Positions 9,402-19,080 of a DNA stretch of 64,000 bases are shown here, piece after piece. The notes under the pieces are model-generated. The model was given only the letters and a program-made list of their open reading frames with translations, ran no database searches and was not told where the DNA came from. A program made the translations under genes and the position numbers. Numbering within the stretch: position 1 is the stretch's first letter; every line of letters begins with the position of its first letter. The DNA is taken from positions 4,836,001-4,900,000 of the forward strand of contig NC_009831.1 in NCBI RefSeq assembly GCF_000018025.1, written 5' to 3'. The stretch comes from Shewanella sediminis HAW-EB3. Its GTDB lineage: Bacteria > Pseudomonadota > Gammaproteobacteria > Enterobacterales > Shewanellaceae.

Positions 9402-10610
9402 TTGCCAATAGACAGCTTTGTCATCTCAATATTTCTCATGCTCACCTTCGGGCGTCTGCTCAGTGAGCTCTGCTGCCGTGTGGGAGTCCCTGGGGTGGTT
9501 GGCGAGATGTTAGCAGGGCTCATTATCGGTCCCTCGATTCTGGGATGGGTTCATCCCCACAACACCCTCTCCGTTCTGGCGGAGCTGGGGGTGATTCTGC
9601 TACTGTTCGATATTGGCTGTGAGACCTCAGTAAAACGCCTCTACCACGCCAGTGGCAGATCGATCTGGGTTGCACTAGGTGGAATCATTTACCCCGTAGT
9701 CATAGGGGGAGCTTCAGCCGCCTACTGGCTTAATTTACCTCCATTTACGGCTCTGTTCTTTGGCTGCGCCTTAACGGCAACCAGTATCGGCATCTCGATT
9801 AGGGTGATGACTCAGGCTAAGCAAGGCCAAACACTTGCCGGTCAGGTTATTCTCGGTGCCGCGGTGGTCGATGATATTGTTGGTGTGGTATTGCTGAGCG
9901 TACTGTTAAACTTTAACGCTTCTGGCACCCTGAGTCTGGTATCTGTATTGATACTGGTCATGAAGGTCGTTGGCTTTGTGTTCCTGGCACCTCCCATGGC
10001 CAGAATGCTTATCTATCTATTCAGAAGCTGGTACCCTCACTCTAAGAGCAGCGGCTTTGAGGTCTTCGTGGTGATAACCTTAATCTGCCTGTTCGCCTGG
10101 CTGGCACACTGGGTCGGAGCGCCGGCACTGCTCGGGGGCTTCGCTGCCGGAATGGCACTATCCCGCCAATTTGTTTTCCCGACAAACCGATATTTGCCTA
10201 ACCCCTTTCCTTTCACCCACAAGTTAGAGGTATCGGCCAAACCCCTCGTAGATCTCTTCTCCCCCATATTTTTTGTCTACGTAGGGATAAGTGTCGACCT
10301 TAGCCAGTTGGATTTCACTGTATCGGGCCTGGTGGTGCTTCTCTGGCTGGCACTCATCGCTATCGTCACTAAGCTGGCCTCCGGGATGGCCGCAAAGGGT
10401 CCCTTGCGGAGAAAAATTATCATAGGAAGCGCGATGATCCCCCGGGGAGAGGTCGGGTTAGTATTTGCCGAAATGGGGCTGCAGCTGGGCATCATTCAAC
10501 CTAAGTTATTTACTGAGATGGTATTGATCATCGCCATCTCGAGCATCGTTGGTCCCATGCTCCTCAAGTGGTCCCTCAAGGGGCAAACGGTATTACACAA
10601 AAAGCCGTGA
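9402..10610 (+). CDS. CPA2-family cation:proton antiporter (Kef/NapA type)
   Basis: A 402-residue, almost wholly hydrophobic protein with about 12 membrane segments. It belongs to the monovalent cation:proton antiporter-2 family: an early GVPGVVGEMLAG, a VVDDIVG motif carrying the paired acidic residues of electrogenic exchangers at about residue 156, and IPRGEVGLV near residue 345. There is no C-terminal TrkA-N domain, unlike KefB/C, so a Na+/H+ role is as likely as K+ efflux. The start is TTG at 9402, preceded by an AGGAGA ribosome site at 9391. Its neighbours, a cation pump and a stress protein, support a role in ion homeostasis. Confidence 0.9.
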   Translation: MPIDSFVISIFLMLTFGRLLSELCCRVGVPGVVGEMLAGLIIGPSILGWVHPHNTLSVLAELGVILLLFDIGCETSVKRLYHASGRSIWVALGGIIYPVVIGGASAAYWLNLPPFTALFFGCALTATSIGISIRVMTQAKQGQTLAGQVILGAAVVDDIVGVVLLSVLLNFNASGTLSLVSVLILVMKVVGFVFLAPPMARMLIYLFRSWYPHSKSSGFEVFVVITLICLFAWLAHWVGAPALLGGFAAGMALSRQFVFPTNRYLPNPFPFTHKLEVSAKPLVDLFSPIFFVYVGISVDLSQLDFTVSGLVVLLWLALIAIVTKLASGMAAKGPLRRKIIIGSAMIPRGEVGLVFAEMGLQLGIIQPKLFTEMVLIIAISSIVGPMLLKWSLKGQTVLHKKP

Positions 10611-10823
10611 TTCCACGCAGATAGCCCCTATCACAAGTGCAATATTTTTATAAAAACTCAAGAAGCTATCGCTATTTTCATCTATGATGGATTGGCGAAT
10701 GCTGACAGGACATATCTTCTCAGTTATGAGACATTTTTGATTATGTCACCGGAATTATAACGTTGTTATTCAACCTGGATTCAGCGCTTGGGCAGAAATA
10801 ATGAGTTCAGGCACCTGACCCCA

Positions 10824-10842
10824 GGTTCAAAGAGAGTGAACC
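10824..10842 (+). promoter_or_regulatory. Small hairpin enclosing the ribosome binding site of the 86-aa gene
   Basis: GGTTCA and TGAACC pair across a loop containing AGAGAG, the only Shine-Dalgarno-like stretch before the ATG at 10844. It could limit translation, but a 6-bp stem can occur by chance. Confidence 0.3.
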
Positions 10843-10843
10843 G

Positions 10844-11104
10844 ATGAAACATCAAAAACATGAAGCTCAGTTACTAAAGTTGGCTATGGAGATTGGCGTT
10901 GGTTACGCAAAGAAGCGTGGCTTTGCCGATTTTGGTAAAGGGATCTCACCCAAAGATAAAGTTGAGTGCATATACCGTTTATTGGTTACCGATAAACTGA
11001 TCCAACCGCTGGCAAAAGATAAAGAAGATGGGCCCAATATGAAGCACAAACTCATACTCTGGATAAGCCGCCAACTTCCTGAAGACCATGAACTGCTAAA
11101 CTAA
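10844..11104 (+). CDS. Small conserved protein, DUF5062-like
   Basis: An 86-residue soluble, mostly helical, basic protein starting MKHQKHEAQLLKLAMEIG. I believe it matches DUF5062, a family of short proteins in Vibrio and Shewanella with no known function, but this is from memory of the sequence style. It has no signal peptide, cysteines or membrane segment. It stands alone, between the antiporter gene and a strong terminator it shares with the convergent RimK-type gene. Its function is unknown. Confidence 0.75.
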   Translation: MKHQKHEAQLLKLAMEIGVGYAKKRGFADFGKGISPKDKVECIYRLLVTDKLIQPLAKDKEDGPNMKHKLILWISRQLPEDHELLN

Positions 11105-11131
11105 ATAAAAGTTTGATTACAGCCTCTTAAT

Positions 11132-11170
11132 AAAAGCAGGTAAGCCCCAACTTGAGTCTTACCTGCTTTT
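11132..11170. terminator. Bidirectional terminator
   Basis: A 13-bp inverted repeat, AAAAGCAGGTAAG / CTTACCTGCTTTT, with A- and T-runs at the outer ends, between two convergent genes. Confidence 0.85.
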
Positions 11171-11212
11171 ATCTATTACAGCCTGAATCAAACGGTGCTC
11201 AGGTAATTGACG

Positions 11213-12583
11213 TTATTTTTTCCAACCTAACTTCTTCTCGATAGAATCAATCATGGCTGAGGCCACATCGATTCCCGTTGCAGCTTCAATACCTTCCAAC
11301 CCTGGTGACGAGTTAATCTCTAATAGTAATGGTCCCTTACTGGAACGAATAATATCGACACCCGCAACCTGAAGGCCCATGGTTTTAGCGGCCTTAATGG
11401 CTAACTTTTTCTCTTCCGGAGTCACCTGCACAATAGAAGCCGTTCCCCCCTGATGAATGTTCGCTCTAAACTCACCCGGAGCCGCCGTACGCTCTATCGA
11501 CGCAACAATCTTACCGTCAATCACAAAACAGCGTAGATCTTTCCCTTGTGCTTCCTTGATAAACTCCTGCACCAACAAGTTCGCTTTTAGCGACTTAAAC
11601 GCATTGATCACACTCTCGGCGGCCTTTCTGGTTTCTGCCAGCACAACCCCTTTTCCCTGCGTCCCTTCAAGCAACTTAACAATCAGAGGCGCACCTCCAA
11701 CCATATCGATAAGATCGGTTGTATCGGCCGGCGAATTAGCAAAACCGCTCGTCGGAATATCCAGGTTGTTCTTCTGCAGTAACTGAAGAGAAAACAACTT
11801 ATCCCGGGATTGAGTGATCGCTTCCGAGTTGTTGAGCGCCATCACACCAAGACTTTCAAAGTGGCGAGTCAGGGCACAACCATAAAAGGTCATACTGGGA
11901 CGAATTCTGGGAATCACTGCATCGAGATCATTCAGAATACGTCCACCACGATAGTGTACCTCAGGCTCGGACGCATCCAACTTCATATAACACTGTTTAA
12001 CGTTGAGAAAGTACATTTCATGGCCGCGTTGCTGACCCGCTTCCATGATGCGTTTATTACTATACAGATCCGGATTACTCGCCATTAAGCCTATCTTCAA
12101 ACCACTACTGGGAACAACAAGCTTGCCATAGAGTTCATTCACCTGCTCGGCAGACATTTCGCCTAAACAACAAGTGGCTGAAGGGTCCACTAAGATCTTT
12201 TGCCCCATAGCCTCGCGACCCAACAGCATGCGATAACCCATATTGGCGCGGTTAGTCAGTGTCAGCTCAATCTCCCAGGATTGCTCCCCCAAATGAAGCT
12301 GTTCACGTACGACGAAACGCTTCTCGGTTTCACCGTTAGAACTTTTGATCACTCGTCTGTCGATAAGCTTAGACTCACACTGCAGAGTCACTTTTCGACT
12401 GCCTTGCAGCGGATGGACTTCATAGCTGACCCAAGTGCCATCTTCACGTTTAAACGTAGAGATATTGATTGCGTGAAGCGATGATGTCTTGGCTCCGGAA
12501 TCGACACGAGCCTTGACTGCCTTGATGCCTAAACCTGGTAAAGCGCACCACTCTTCACTACCGACAATAATTTTGTTGCTCAT
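11213..12583 (-). CDS. rimK: Zn-protease-like domain fused to RimK-type ATP-grasp ligase
   Basis: A 456-residue two-domain protein. Residues 1 to about 150 match the RimB-type 'ATP-dependent zinc protease' family, which has a retropepsin-like fold with DSGAKTS at residues 28-34. The C-terminal part, from about residue 165, is a RimK-type ATP-grasp ligase with the glycine-rich [11 protein letters not shown] loop and metal-binding [10 protein letters not shown] near the end. RimK adds glutamates to ribosomal protein S6, and RimB-type proteases trim such tails; fusion of the two suggests writer and eraser in one chain. That role is inference from the families. The gene is monocistronic. Confidence 0.88.
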   Translation of the reverse strand: MSNKIIVGSEEWCALPGLGIKAVKARVDSGAKTSSLHAINISTFKREDGTWVSYEVHPLQGSRKVTLQCESKLIDRRVIKSSNGETEKRFVVREQLHLGEQSWEIELTLTNRANMGYRMLLGREAMGQKILVDPSATCCLGEMSAEQVNELYGKLVVPSSGLKIGLMASNPDLYSNKRIMEAGQQRGHEMYFLNVKQCYMKLDASEPEVHYRGGRILNDLDAVIPRIRPSMTFYGCALTRHFESLGVMALNNSEAITQSRDKLFSLQLLQKNNLDIPTSGFANSPADTTDLIDMVGGAPLIVKLLEGTQGKGVVLAETRKAAESVINAFKSLKANLLVQEFIKEAQGKDLRCFVIDGKIVASIERTAAPGEFRANIHQGGTASIVQVTPEEKKLAIKAAKTMGLQVAGVDIIRSSKGPLLLEINSSPGLEGIEAATGIDVASAMIDSIEKKLGWKK

Positions 12584-12764
12584 TTTTTTGCTACATAAAT
12601 AGGTTAATTAAAACGCAAAAGTACACCTCTTTTAATATTTCACAAAGATATAAAAACTAATGAACGAATAGCAGTAAGAATCAATAGCTTAATAACAAAT
12701 GAGCTAGCCAACACCAACTAAATCCATTACTTTTTGTATTGCAAATTTCTCGCCACAAAAATCA

Positions 12765-12800
12765 GGCAAAAAAATACTCGTCACAGGGACGAGTATTTTT
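12765..12800 (-). terminator. Terminator of the acetyl-CoA carboxylase gene
   Basis: Stem AATACTCGTC / GACGAGTATT with a 5-nt loop. An A-run on its left side gives a T-run on the reverse strand; the forward strand also has a short T-run. Confidence 0.85.
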
Positions 12801-12848
12801 ACAGTTTACTCAAAGAGAGTTAACAGCTCATCTCTCCTTGACGGCGTA

Positions 12849-15800
12849 TCATTCAACAGGTGAAACAACAAACAATAGGTCACCTTGAGAGACCTGCTGC
12901 CCATTACTGTTAAGCACTCGCTCGATACGATACTTCTTATCTTCAGGATACAAGATTGCATCTTGACGGTTATAGCCGGCTAAAGTTAGCTGAGAGAACA
13001 TCTTCATAGCCTCTGTAAGCGCTAAAGTCTGATCTGCAGTAACTATGTCACCTTCTTTAACAAAGTCGGCTTCACCAGGCGCTGGAGAGGTATAGAAGAT
13101 ACCTGCACCTTGTGCCATCACCTTAAGCTCGTTACTCTCACCGACGCGCAGTGACGCAGTATCGACACCGACGGTTTCTGCAGCGGCTTCCATCTCGGCA
13201 ATCAGCTCTGGTACATCAAGCTCTGCCATGAAACGCGGCAGATAGTTAGTATCATAAACCCCTTCGTTGAAGGTGCCGTCTTTCAGGATACGAGTCAGCA
13301 GTGGAATATTGGTCGCAATACCTTTAATGACAACCTGATCGGCGAGGTAATCATGTAGCTTGTTGATCACATCTTCACGGCTCTCACCACGGCAGATAAT
13401 CTGAGCGATTAAGCTGTCATAGTATGGCGATACCTCTTTACCTTCACCGGCAATAGAGATGATCTCGATATCATCACGCTCTGGCATCTTATACTCAGTG
13501 ATCACACCAGGATGTGGCAGTAACTGTAGAACGCCATTGCTATCTAATGCTGCCTTCTCTGCGGTAACACGCACTTCGATAGCATAGCCGATTGACTGAG
13601 GCTCAAGATTTTCAATTGAGCGGCCCGCTGCGATATCAAAACCAGCACTCACGATATCGATACCCGAGGTGGCTTCCGTAACCGGATGCTCTACCTGAAG
13701 ACGTGTGTTCATCTCCATAAAGTACACTTCATTAGCATCTAGGTTATAGATGAACTCAACCGTACCCGCCCCCATATAATCGGTCGCATCACCAAGAGCA
13801 CGAGTATACTCAAGCACCTTCTCTTGAAGTTCGACCGGTAGCATAGTCGAGCCAGACTCTTCGACAACCTTCTGGTTGTTACGCTGCACCGAACAATCAC
13901 GAAGACCCAGAACCTTAGTATTACCAAACTTATCACGTAGTAACTGAACCTCGATGTGACGCAGTGAAGTAACGTATTTCTCAAGATAGAGATCGCCATT
14001 ACCAAATGCGGCAGCCGCTTCGGTTGAAGTTTGCTGGAATAGGCTGATCATATCAGCAGAGCGTTCAACGATCTGAATTCCCTTACCACCACCACCTTGA
14101 ACCGCTTTAAGCAGTACCGGGTAACCAATTTCGTTGGCAACGTTCACCGCTTGCTCAGCGTTGGTCAAGATACCGTGGCTACCGGGAACGACAGGAACAT
14201 TCTGCGCCTGGGAAGTCTTAATCGCGTTAGACTTGTTACCCATAGTTGTCATGCTGTGTACGCTTGGTCCAACGAAGTTAACACCGTTGTTGACACAAAG
14301 TGCAGCAAACTGTGGGCTTTCAGATAGGAAACCAATCCCCGGGTGAAGCGCATCGACGTTTTCATACTCGGCAACTTTCAATACAGAGTAGGCATTGAGG
14401 TAACTTTCATCGGAGGTATTACCACCGATACAAACTAACTTGTCGTTACCTTTCAACATCTCCGCTGGCACAGAGGTCATATCCGGATCGGATGCCACCA
14501 ATACCACATCGATATCGTTATCATGAGCCTTACGGATCAACTTAACCGCGGTACAACCACGAGCATGAACTAGGACCTTGTTGATGGGTTTCATCAACTC
14601 ACGAGGATCGTCTTGAACGATCTCTTCGTCCGCAACCATCATCTCAGGAACCAAAGTAGATATCGCATTGGCAATAACATCTTCAACCTTAGCAGTTGGC
14701 TTAGGCATCAGAGGATCGATACTGCTTAGCTGATCATCAATGGTGTTACTGAATGGGTTCGACACAAGTGCGTTCATCGCACCTGGTACTTTCGACAGGT
14801 AGTTAGACAGCGTCGCCGTCGATGGCAGATATGCAGGCACAACCATTTGACCCGCAAACGGCATATTGGTACCCGACAGGTAGTAGGTTTGAACCAGAGG
14901 ATGAGTCACGAAACTCGCCTGAGCACCACCGGTACAATCACCATAACCAAACATCAATACAGGCAGCTCGTTATCACGGATGAAACGCGTGATACGGTCG
15001 TTCACTACCGCCATTGAGAATAGCGCCGCAGCCCCTTCTTTCGTCTGCATACCGCCGGAGCTGATAAAGCAGATAACCGGAAGTTTGCGCTTAGCACACT
15101 CAATCAATAGCGCGCTGAACTTCTCGGCGCTGGCCATATCGAAGGCACCGGCCTGGAATGCGGTGTTAGAAACGGCAACACCGACACGCATCTGCTGGCC
15201 GTTGTGCTCAAAATCCGCCATACCTGTGATCAAACCACAAGGACGGATCCCCTTATCCAGTGCATCTTCGATAGATAGACGGAAACCCGGGAAGTTAAGC
15301 AAGTTGGCAGACATCTTATCGCCGTTCACTTCCTCGAAATCGGTAAAGAATTTCTCGGTAATATTTTCCCAAGTCATCTTACCGGTACGCTTCTCATCAC
15401 GAAGTACTTTCTGGATCAAGAGATCCTGATAACCCATGGTGAGACGGTTCCAGAAGTCTTTACGACGACCGATCCGTACAGGGTTGATGGCACCCGTATA
15501 TTCGCTGCTCTCTTTCTCGCTGTCGAAATACTCTGGTAGCAGACGTTCGAAGAAGTAGGTCAGGATAACGAAAAGACTATCATTCAACTGAGGGAAACCG
15601 ACACTCTTCCACTGCTCAGTTTTAGTCAGCAGTTCGGCACGGTTTGACTGAGACATGAAGAACTTCAGCCACTTATAGAACTTGCTCTTATCATTCGCGG
15701 TATCTTGGGTCGAAATGGCGCGATCGATAGAGTCGTGCAACAGGTTATCAACCGATGCACGAGAGAGGCTCTTAGACATCATGGCTTCTTTAGCAATAGA

Positions 15801-17405
15801 AGCGAGGTTACCCACCACATTGTCATAAAGCGCATTGAAGATAAGAATGTTATAGCACTGCCAGATGAAGTCTTCACGAAGTTCATCGTGAATCACAACA
15901 TCGAGAACGGTTAACTTGTTCAGCTCAGGCCAATCCGCTTGAGTCACCTCCGATGGGAGCGTCTCAAGATAGCGGATCAATCCCTTAAAGTTGTTTTCAG
16001 CATTACCTTTCCAACGATGATACAGGGACCAACCGATATTAAATAACAGCGCCTTACGTGCTTTCTTATAATTCTCTTTTGGCTCACCTAAGATCAAACG
16101 AGTCAGCATGTTACGTTCGGTAGAAACATCATCACGCTTAGAGACGAAGTTACCCCAAAGTTTATTGAGCTCTTCATCATAGACCAGCTTATCCGGGCTT
16201 GATAACCAGGACTGGAATACTCTGTCTTGCTCTTGCTGAATACGAGCCAGCAGATCACCTTCCGGAACGCTAACCTTAGAGAGGCGACCGTATTGCTCTT
16301 GAGAGATAGAGTGAATACGGCTGCGAAGCGTCAAATAACGCAAATAACGATAGGCACTACCAAACAGATTCAGGTGCATCGTTGGGTTATTGGCCACCGC
16401 AAGCTCGGCATGATGTTCAAGCGCAGCCAGATTCTTAGACGGACTAAGGAAACGGGTCAAACTACGATCATAATGCTCACGCAGATCACCAGACTCACGA
16501 ACAAACTGAACAGCGGCTTGCTCTACCGCCTCTACACTACTGATAATAGCGCGGCGCAAGTTATGCTGACGCTCATCTTTATCAGATGGAGAGAAATCGA
16601 TGATGCCGTCGATGCAACCTGAGGTGTATAGCTCTTCCGGCGATACACCAACAGATTTGGCACACTCTTGCCAAGAGAGGTTGTACTTACGAGCGATGCT
16701 CTGCAGGCCCTGAGGCTGAATGGTATTAAAAATACCATCACGAAGTGACAACAAGATGTTGGCCGCTGCTAATGGGATCGCTCCCCCCGAATAACCGGCG
16801 CCAATCACGATACCGACCGTAGGTACGTCAACATTGGCACTCTCGGCAATCGCCTTAGAGATGGTGTGCGCTTGGTTCTGACTGTTTGCAATTTCACCGG
16901 CGTCGGCACCAGGGGTGTCGATAAGATAGATGATGGGCATCGCCAGTTCGGCGAACTTACGAATAGCTTTACACGCCTCGAGGTGATGTTCTGGCATCCA
17001 GGCGCCATTTCCTGTTGTACGCTCTTGCGCGATAAAACCCAGGCGGCGAGTGCGGGTACCGAAATTTAGTTCGATCTCAGCACTATAAAAAGGGCCCATA
17101 TGGGTTTCGGCAATGATCTTACCTTTAAGATCCGCGATGACGCGCTTTGCGCCCGGACGGTTTTTATCTAATGTAGGCTGAATAACCTTAGTCACGTAAC
17201 CATCGACATCTAACAGTTCTAACTCTTTCAAGTTTGACTGGATGGTATCATCGCCTAAGAGACCTTTAATCTCTTCGGCCAGGCTCTGTTTACTGTGCTC
17301 AGGAAACAGTGAAAAATCTTGTGCCAAGTGCTCTGCTTTTAGAAAAAGCGGATCGGCAGATTGAGCTTGAGTCATGTTTGTGGGCTTATTGTTGCTGGTC
17401 ATCAA
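12849..17405 (-). CDS. Single-chain acetyl-CoA carboxylase (CT-alpha, CT-beta, biotin carboxylase, biotinyl domain)
   Basis: A 1518-residue chain that appears to hold a whole biotin-dependent acyl-CoA carboxylase. Order: an AccA-like carboxyltransferase (about 60-310, with GNGAWMPEHH and GAGYSGGAIPLAA), about 400 residues with no recognised domain, an AccD-like carboxyltransferase (about 730-960, with FISSGGMQTKEG and GYGDCTGGAQAS), a biotin carboxylase (about 985-1420, with GGGGKGIQ and EMNTRLQVEHPVTE), and a C-terminal biotinyl domain with the attachment motif EAMKM. Most bacteria encode these as four genes. Shewanella carry this giant form as well; I infer it supplements a separate Acc complex. 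Acetyl-CoA is the likely substrate, propionyl-CoA cannot be excluded. A LysR gene is divergent, 118 bp away, and is the likely regulator. Confidence 0.9.
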   Translation of the reverse strand: MMTSNNKPTNMTQAQSADPLFLKAEHLAQDFSLFPEHSKQSLAEEIKGLLGDDTIQSNLKELELLDVDGYVTKVIQPTLDKNRPGAKRVIADLKGKIIAETHMGPFYSAEIELNFGTRTRRLGFIAQERTTGNGAWMPEHHLEACKAIRKFAELAMPIIYLIDTPGADAGEIANSQNQAHTISKAIAESANVDVPTVGIVIGAGYSGGAIPLAAANILLSLRDGIFNTIQPQGLQSIARKYNLSWQECAKSVGVSPEELYTSGCIDGIIDFSPSDKDERQHNLRRAIISSVEAVEQAAVQFVRESGDLREHYDRSLTRFLSPSKNLAALEHHAELAVANNPTMHLNLFGSAYRYLRYLTLRSRIHSISQEQYGRLSKVSVPEGDLLARIQQEQDRVFQSWLSSPDKLVYDEELNKLWGNFVSKRDDVSTERNMLTRLILGEPKENYKKARKALLFNIGWSLYHRWKGNAENNFKGLIRYLETLPSEVTQADWPELNKLTVLDVVIHDELREDFIWQCYNILIFNALYDNVVGNLASIAKEAMMSKSLSRASVDNLLHDSIDRAISTQDTANDKSKFYKWLKFFMSQSNRAELLTKTEQWKSVGFPQLNDSLFVILTYFFERLLPEYFDSEKESSEYTGAINPVRIGRRKDFWNRLTMGYQDLLIQKVLRDEKRTGKMTWENITEKFFTDFEEVNGDKMSANLLNFPGFRLSIEDALDKGIRPCGLITGMADFEHNGQQMRVGVAVSNTAFQAGAFDMASAEKFSALLIECAKRKLPVICFISSGGMQTKEGAAALFSMAVVNDRITRFIRDNELPVLMFGYGDCTGGAQASFVTHPLVQTYYLSGTNMPFAGQMVVPAYLPSTATLSNYLSKVPGAMNALVSNPFSNTIDDQLSSIDPLMPKPTAKVEDVIANAISTLVPEMMVADEEIVQDDPRELMKPINKVLVHARGCTAVKLIRKAHDNDIDVVLVASDPDMTSVPAEMLKGNDKLVCIGGNTSDESYLNAYSVLKVAEYENVDALHPGIGFLSESPQFAALCVNNGVNFVGPSVHSMTTMGNKSNAIKTSQAQNVPVVPGSHGILTNAEQAVNVANEIGYPVLLKAVQGGGGKGIQIVERSADMISLFQQTSTEAAAAFGNGDLYLEKYVTSLRHIEVQLLRDKFGNTKVLGLRDCSVQRNNQKVVEESGSTMLPVELQEKVLEYTRALGDATDYMGAGTVEFIYNLDANEVYFMEMNTRLQVEHPVTEATSGIDIVSAGFDIAAGRSIENLEPQSIGYAIEVRVTAEKAALDSNGVLQLLPHPGVITEYKMPERDDIEIISIAGEGKEVSPYYDSLIAQIICRGESREDVINKLHDYLADQVVIKGIATNIPLLTRILKDGTFNEGVYDTNYLPRFMAELDVPELIAEMEAAAETVGVDTASLRVGESNELKVMAQGAGIFYTSPAPGEADFVKEGDIVTADQTLALTEAMKMFSQLTLAGYNRQDAILYPEDKKYRIERVLNSNGQQVSQGDLLFVVSPVE

Positions 17406-17523
17406 TTGATCCTCTGCTTAGCCTCTAGAATTTTTTAGCCAGTAAATATAACTTTGTTATAGTGTCAAATACCATTAAACTGCACTAGACGCTTTGTTCC
17501 ATTTTTGAGACAGTGATAAAAAC

Positions 17524-18435
17524 ATGCCTGATCTGAATGGTATGATGCTGTTTGCAGCGGTTGTTAGAGCCAAAGGGTTCTCGCAAGCCGCCCGCGAAAT
17601 AGGCATGCCAAAATCAACCATAAGTCGTAAAGTCGCTCAGCTCGAAGAGCAACTTGGCGTACGGCTATTACAACGTGATACTCGAAATTTGAGCCTCACT
17701 CAGGTTGGTGCGCTTTTTTATCAGCACTGCACCAGTATAAGCGATGAGATTGAAGCGGCTAAGGCGACAATCGAAAACACCCATAATGATGTATCCGGCT
17801 CACTGCGTATAGCCATCCCCGTCTCTTTTAGTCAGGAGATCATCGCTAACCTCTGCAGCAGTTTCATGCGTCTCTATCCTAATGTTGAGCTCGATGTGCA
17901 ATTTACCGACAGTGAAGTTGGCCTTGTCGGCGAAGGCTATGATATCGCCATCAAGTATGGCCCACTGCAATCCTCCGACCTGGTTGCGCGTTTACTCTTC
18001 GAGCGTCAGCCAATCTTAGTCGCCAGTCCCGGCTATCTGAAAAATAACGGTACACCCGCGACCCCGCAAGATCTTATGAATCATAGCGGTATATTGCTTG
18101 GCACCTCCCGCTCGGCACCAATATGGCCGCTGGGTAAAGGCGCCAGAAAAACCATGGTTAACTTTAAGCGTAAAGTCAGAGTGAATAGCGCCGTCATGGT
18201 CAAGCAGCTGGTTCAGGATGACTTTGGCATCGCCATGTTATCTAATTCGGTGTGTAAAAATGAACTTGCCAGTGGTGCACTCGTACCTATTCTGCAGGAG
18301 TGGCCGATAGAAGCATTTAAGGTCTATGGTGTCTATTCGAGCAGACGACAACTCGCCACCAATATCAGCGTCTTTCTGGACTTCTTCACCAAACGTTTCA
18401 GCAGTCATGAATCACTGCAATCTTTAATGGTGTAA
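17524..18435 (+). CDS. LysR-family regulator divergent from the carboxylase gene
   Basis: A 303-residue LysR regulator. The N-terminal winged helix-turn-helix covers about residues 1-60 (FSQAAREIGMPKSTISRKVAQLEE), followed by a type-2 periplasmic-binding-like effector domain. It resembles the AaeR/DmlR subgroup, with the phrase LRIAIPVSFSQE at the domain junction. It is transcribed away from the acetyl-CoA carboxylase gene, the classic arrangement for a LysR controlling its neighbour. The effector is unknown. Confidence 0.9.
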   Translation: MPDLNGMMLFAAVVRAKGFSQAAREIGMPKSTISRKVAQLEEQLGVRLLQRDTRNLSLTQVGALFYQHCTSISDEIEAAKATIENTHNDVSGSLRIAIPVSFSQEIIANLCSSFMRLYPNVELDVQFTDSEVGLVGEGYDIAIKYGPLQSSDLVARLLFERQPILVASPGYLKNNGTPATPQDLMNHSGILLGTSRSAPIWPLGKGARKTMVNFKRKVRVNSAVMVKQLVQDDFGIAMLSNSVCKNELASGALVPILQEWPIEAFKVYGVYSSRRQLATNISVFLDFFTKRFSSHESLQSLMV

Positions 18436-18441
18436 CCTTTT

Positions 18442-18546
18442 ATACCAGCGCTGTTTTCTAAGGGAATAACCATTAGTTCAACAAGGCGCCTTGAATTGAA
18501 AAATCTGAAAGGCTTTGAATGAGCACTTTTCAACGTAAATTGGTAT
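18442..18546. repeat. MITE-like dispersed repeat, about 105 bp
   Basis: The block starts ATACCA and ends TGGTAT, its own inverse, and encodes nothing. The inner text (CATTAGTTCAACAAGGCGCC, then TTGAATTGAAAA) matches my memory of a repeat scattered through Shewanella intergenic regions. Only one copy is clear in this window, so the repeat call rests on recognition and on the inverted ends. Confidence 0.5.
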
Positions 18547-18593
18547 TACACAAAATTTGTGATCCATGTCGATAAAACCTGACCTCGATCATA

Positions 18594-18616
18594 TACCCGA
18601 GTAATTTACTCGGGTA
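18594..18616. repeat. Perfect 11-bp inverted repeat
   Basis: TACCCGAGTAA and TTACTCGGGTA flank one central T. It is 45 bp before the 38-codon gene. With no T-run it is more operator-like or a transcript hairpin than a terminator. Confidence 0.5.
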
Positions 18617-18660
18617 CTATCCCCCTCGAAATTGTTCATTTGTTGATTGAGGATAGAATT

Positions 18661-18777
18661 ATGAGTTGTTGCGGCGCCTGTGGTGGTCAAGATACAGAGA
18701 AAAAAGCTGAAGAGTCTAAGCAAGAGGAAACATCAGCTGTACAGCAGCATACACCTGAAAAGAGTGAAACTAACTAA
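18661..18777 (+). CDS. Short cysteine-rich peptide of 38 residues
   Basis: A 38-codon frame starting MSCCGACGGQDTEKK and ending in TN, then TAA. A GAGG ribosome site lies 8 bp before the ATG. The first nine residues hold three cysteines and three glycines (CCGACGG); the rest is very charged, rich in Glu, Lys and Gln, and likely disordered. Short proteins with a CCGxCGG head are common in gammaproteobacteria, without a known function to my knowledge; metal binding is a natural guess. It is flanked by an inverted repeat upstream and a hairpin downstream, which suggests its own transcript. Confidence 0.6.
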   Translation: MSCCGACGGQDTEKKAEESKQEETSAVQQHTPEKSETN

Positions 18778-18799
18778 GGTTTCGCTGATGAGCGAATTC

Positions 18800-18820
18800 A
18801 GGTGATGTTAAACATCACCT
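18800..18820 (+). terminator. Hairpin after the short peptide gene
   Basis: AGGTGATG / CATCACCT with a TTAAA loop. The T-run is loose and starts some bases downstream, so it is a weak terminator candidate. The remaining sequence up to 19080 shows no gene. Confidence 0.4.
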
Positions 18821-19080
18821 CCTTACTCTATTTTCCTTTTATCTTTTCTCTTCGTCAGAATAATTATCCCGGCTACCTCCCCTTTCTAAAATGAACAAAT
18901 TACCCCTAATTTTCCAGTGCTTTATTTGCATATACCAGTCGTGCATACTGCTATAATAAACTCATGTAATAATAGCTGGTAGCGAACCTATTACACGCCA
19001 AATCCATGGCGCTAATACTCAGTACCGAAACCAGACATCTCAACTAACAATAATTACGCTCCATAGAAAGGAATGAAGTC

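Noticed and set aside
8902..9411. A 169-codon forward frame opposite the stress-protein gene
   Set aside because: Overlaps a clear Usp protein; the translation looks random and has no family features.
14980..15429. A 149-codon forward frame opposite the carboxylase gene
   Set aside because: Lies inside a well-supported carboxyltransferase domain on the other strand.
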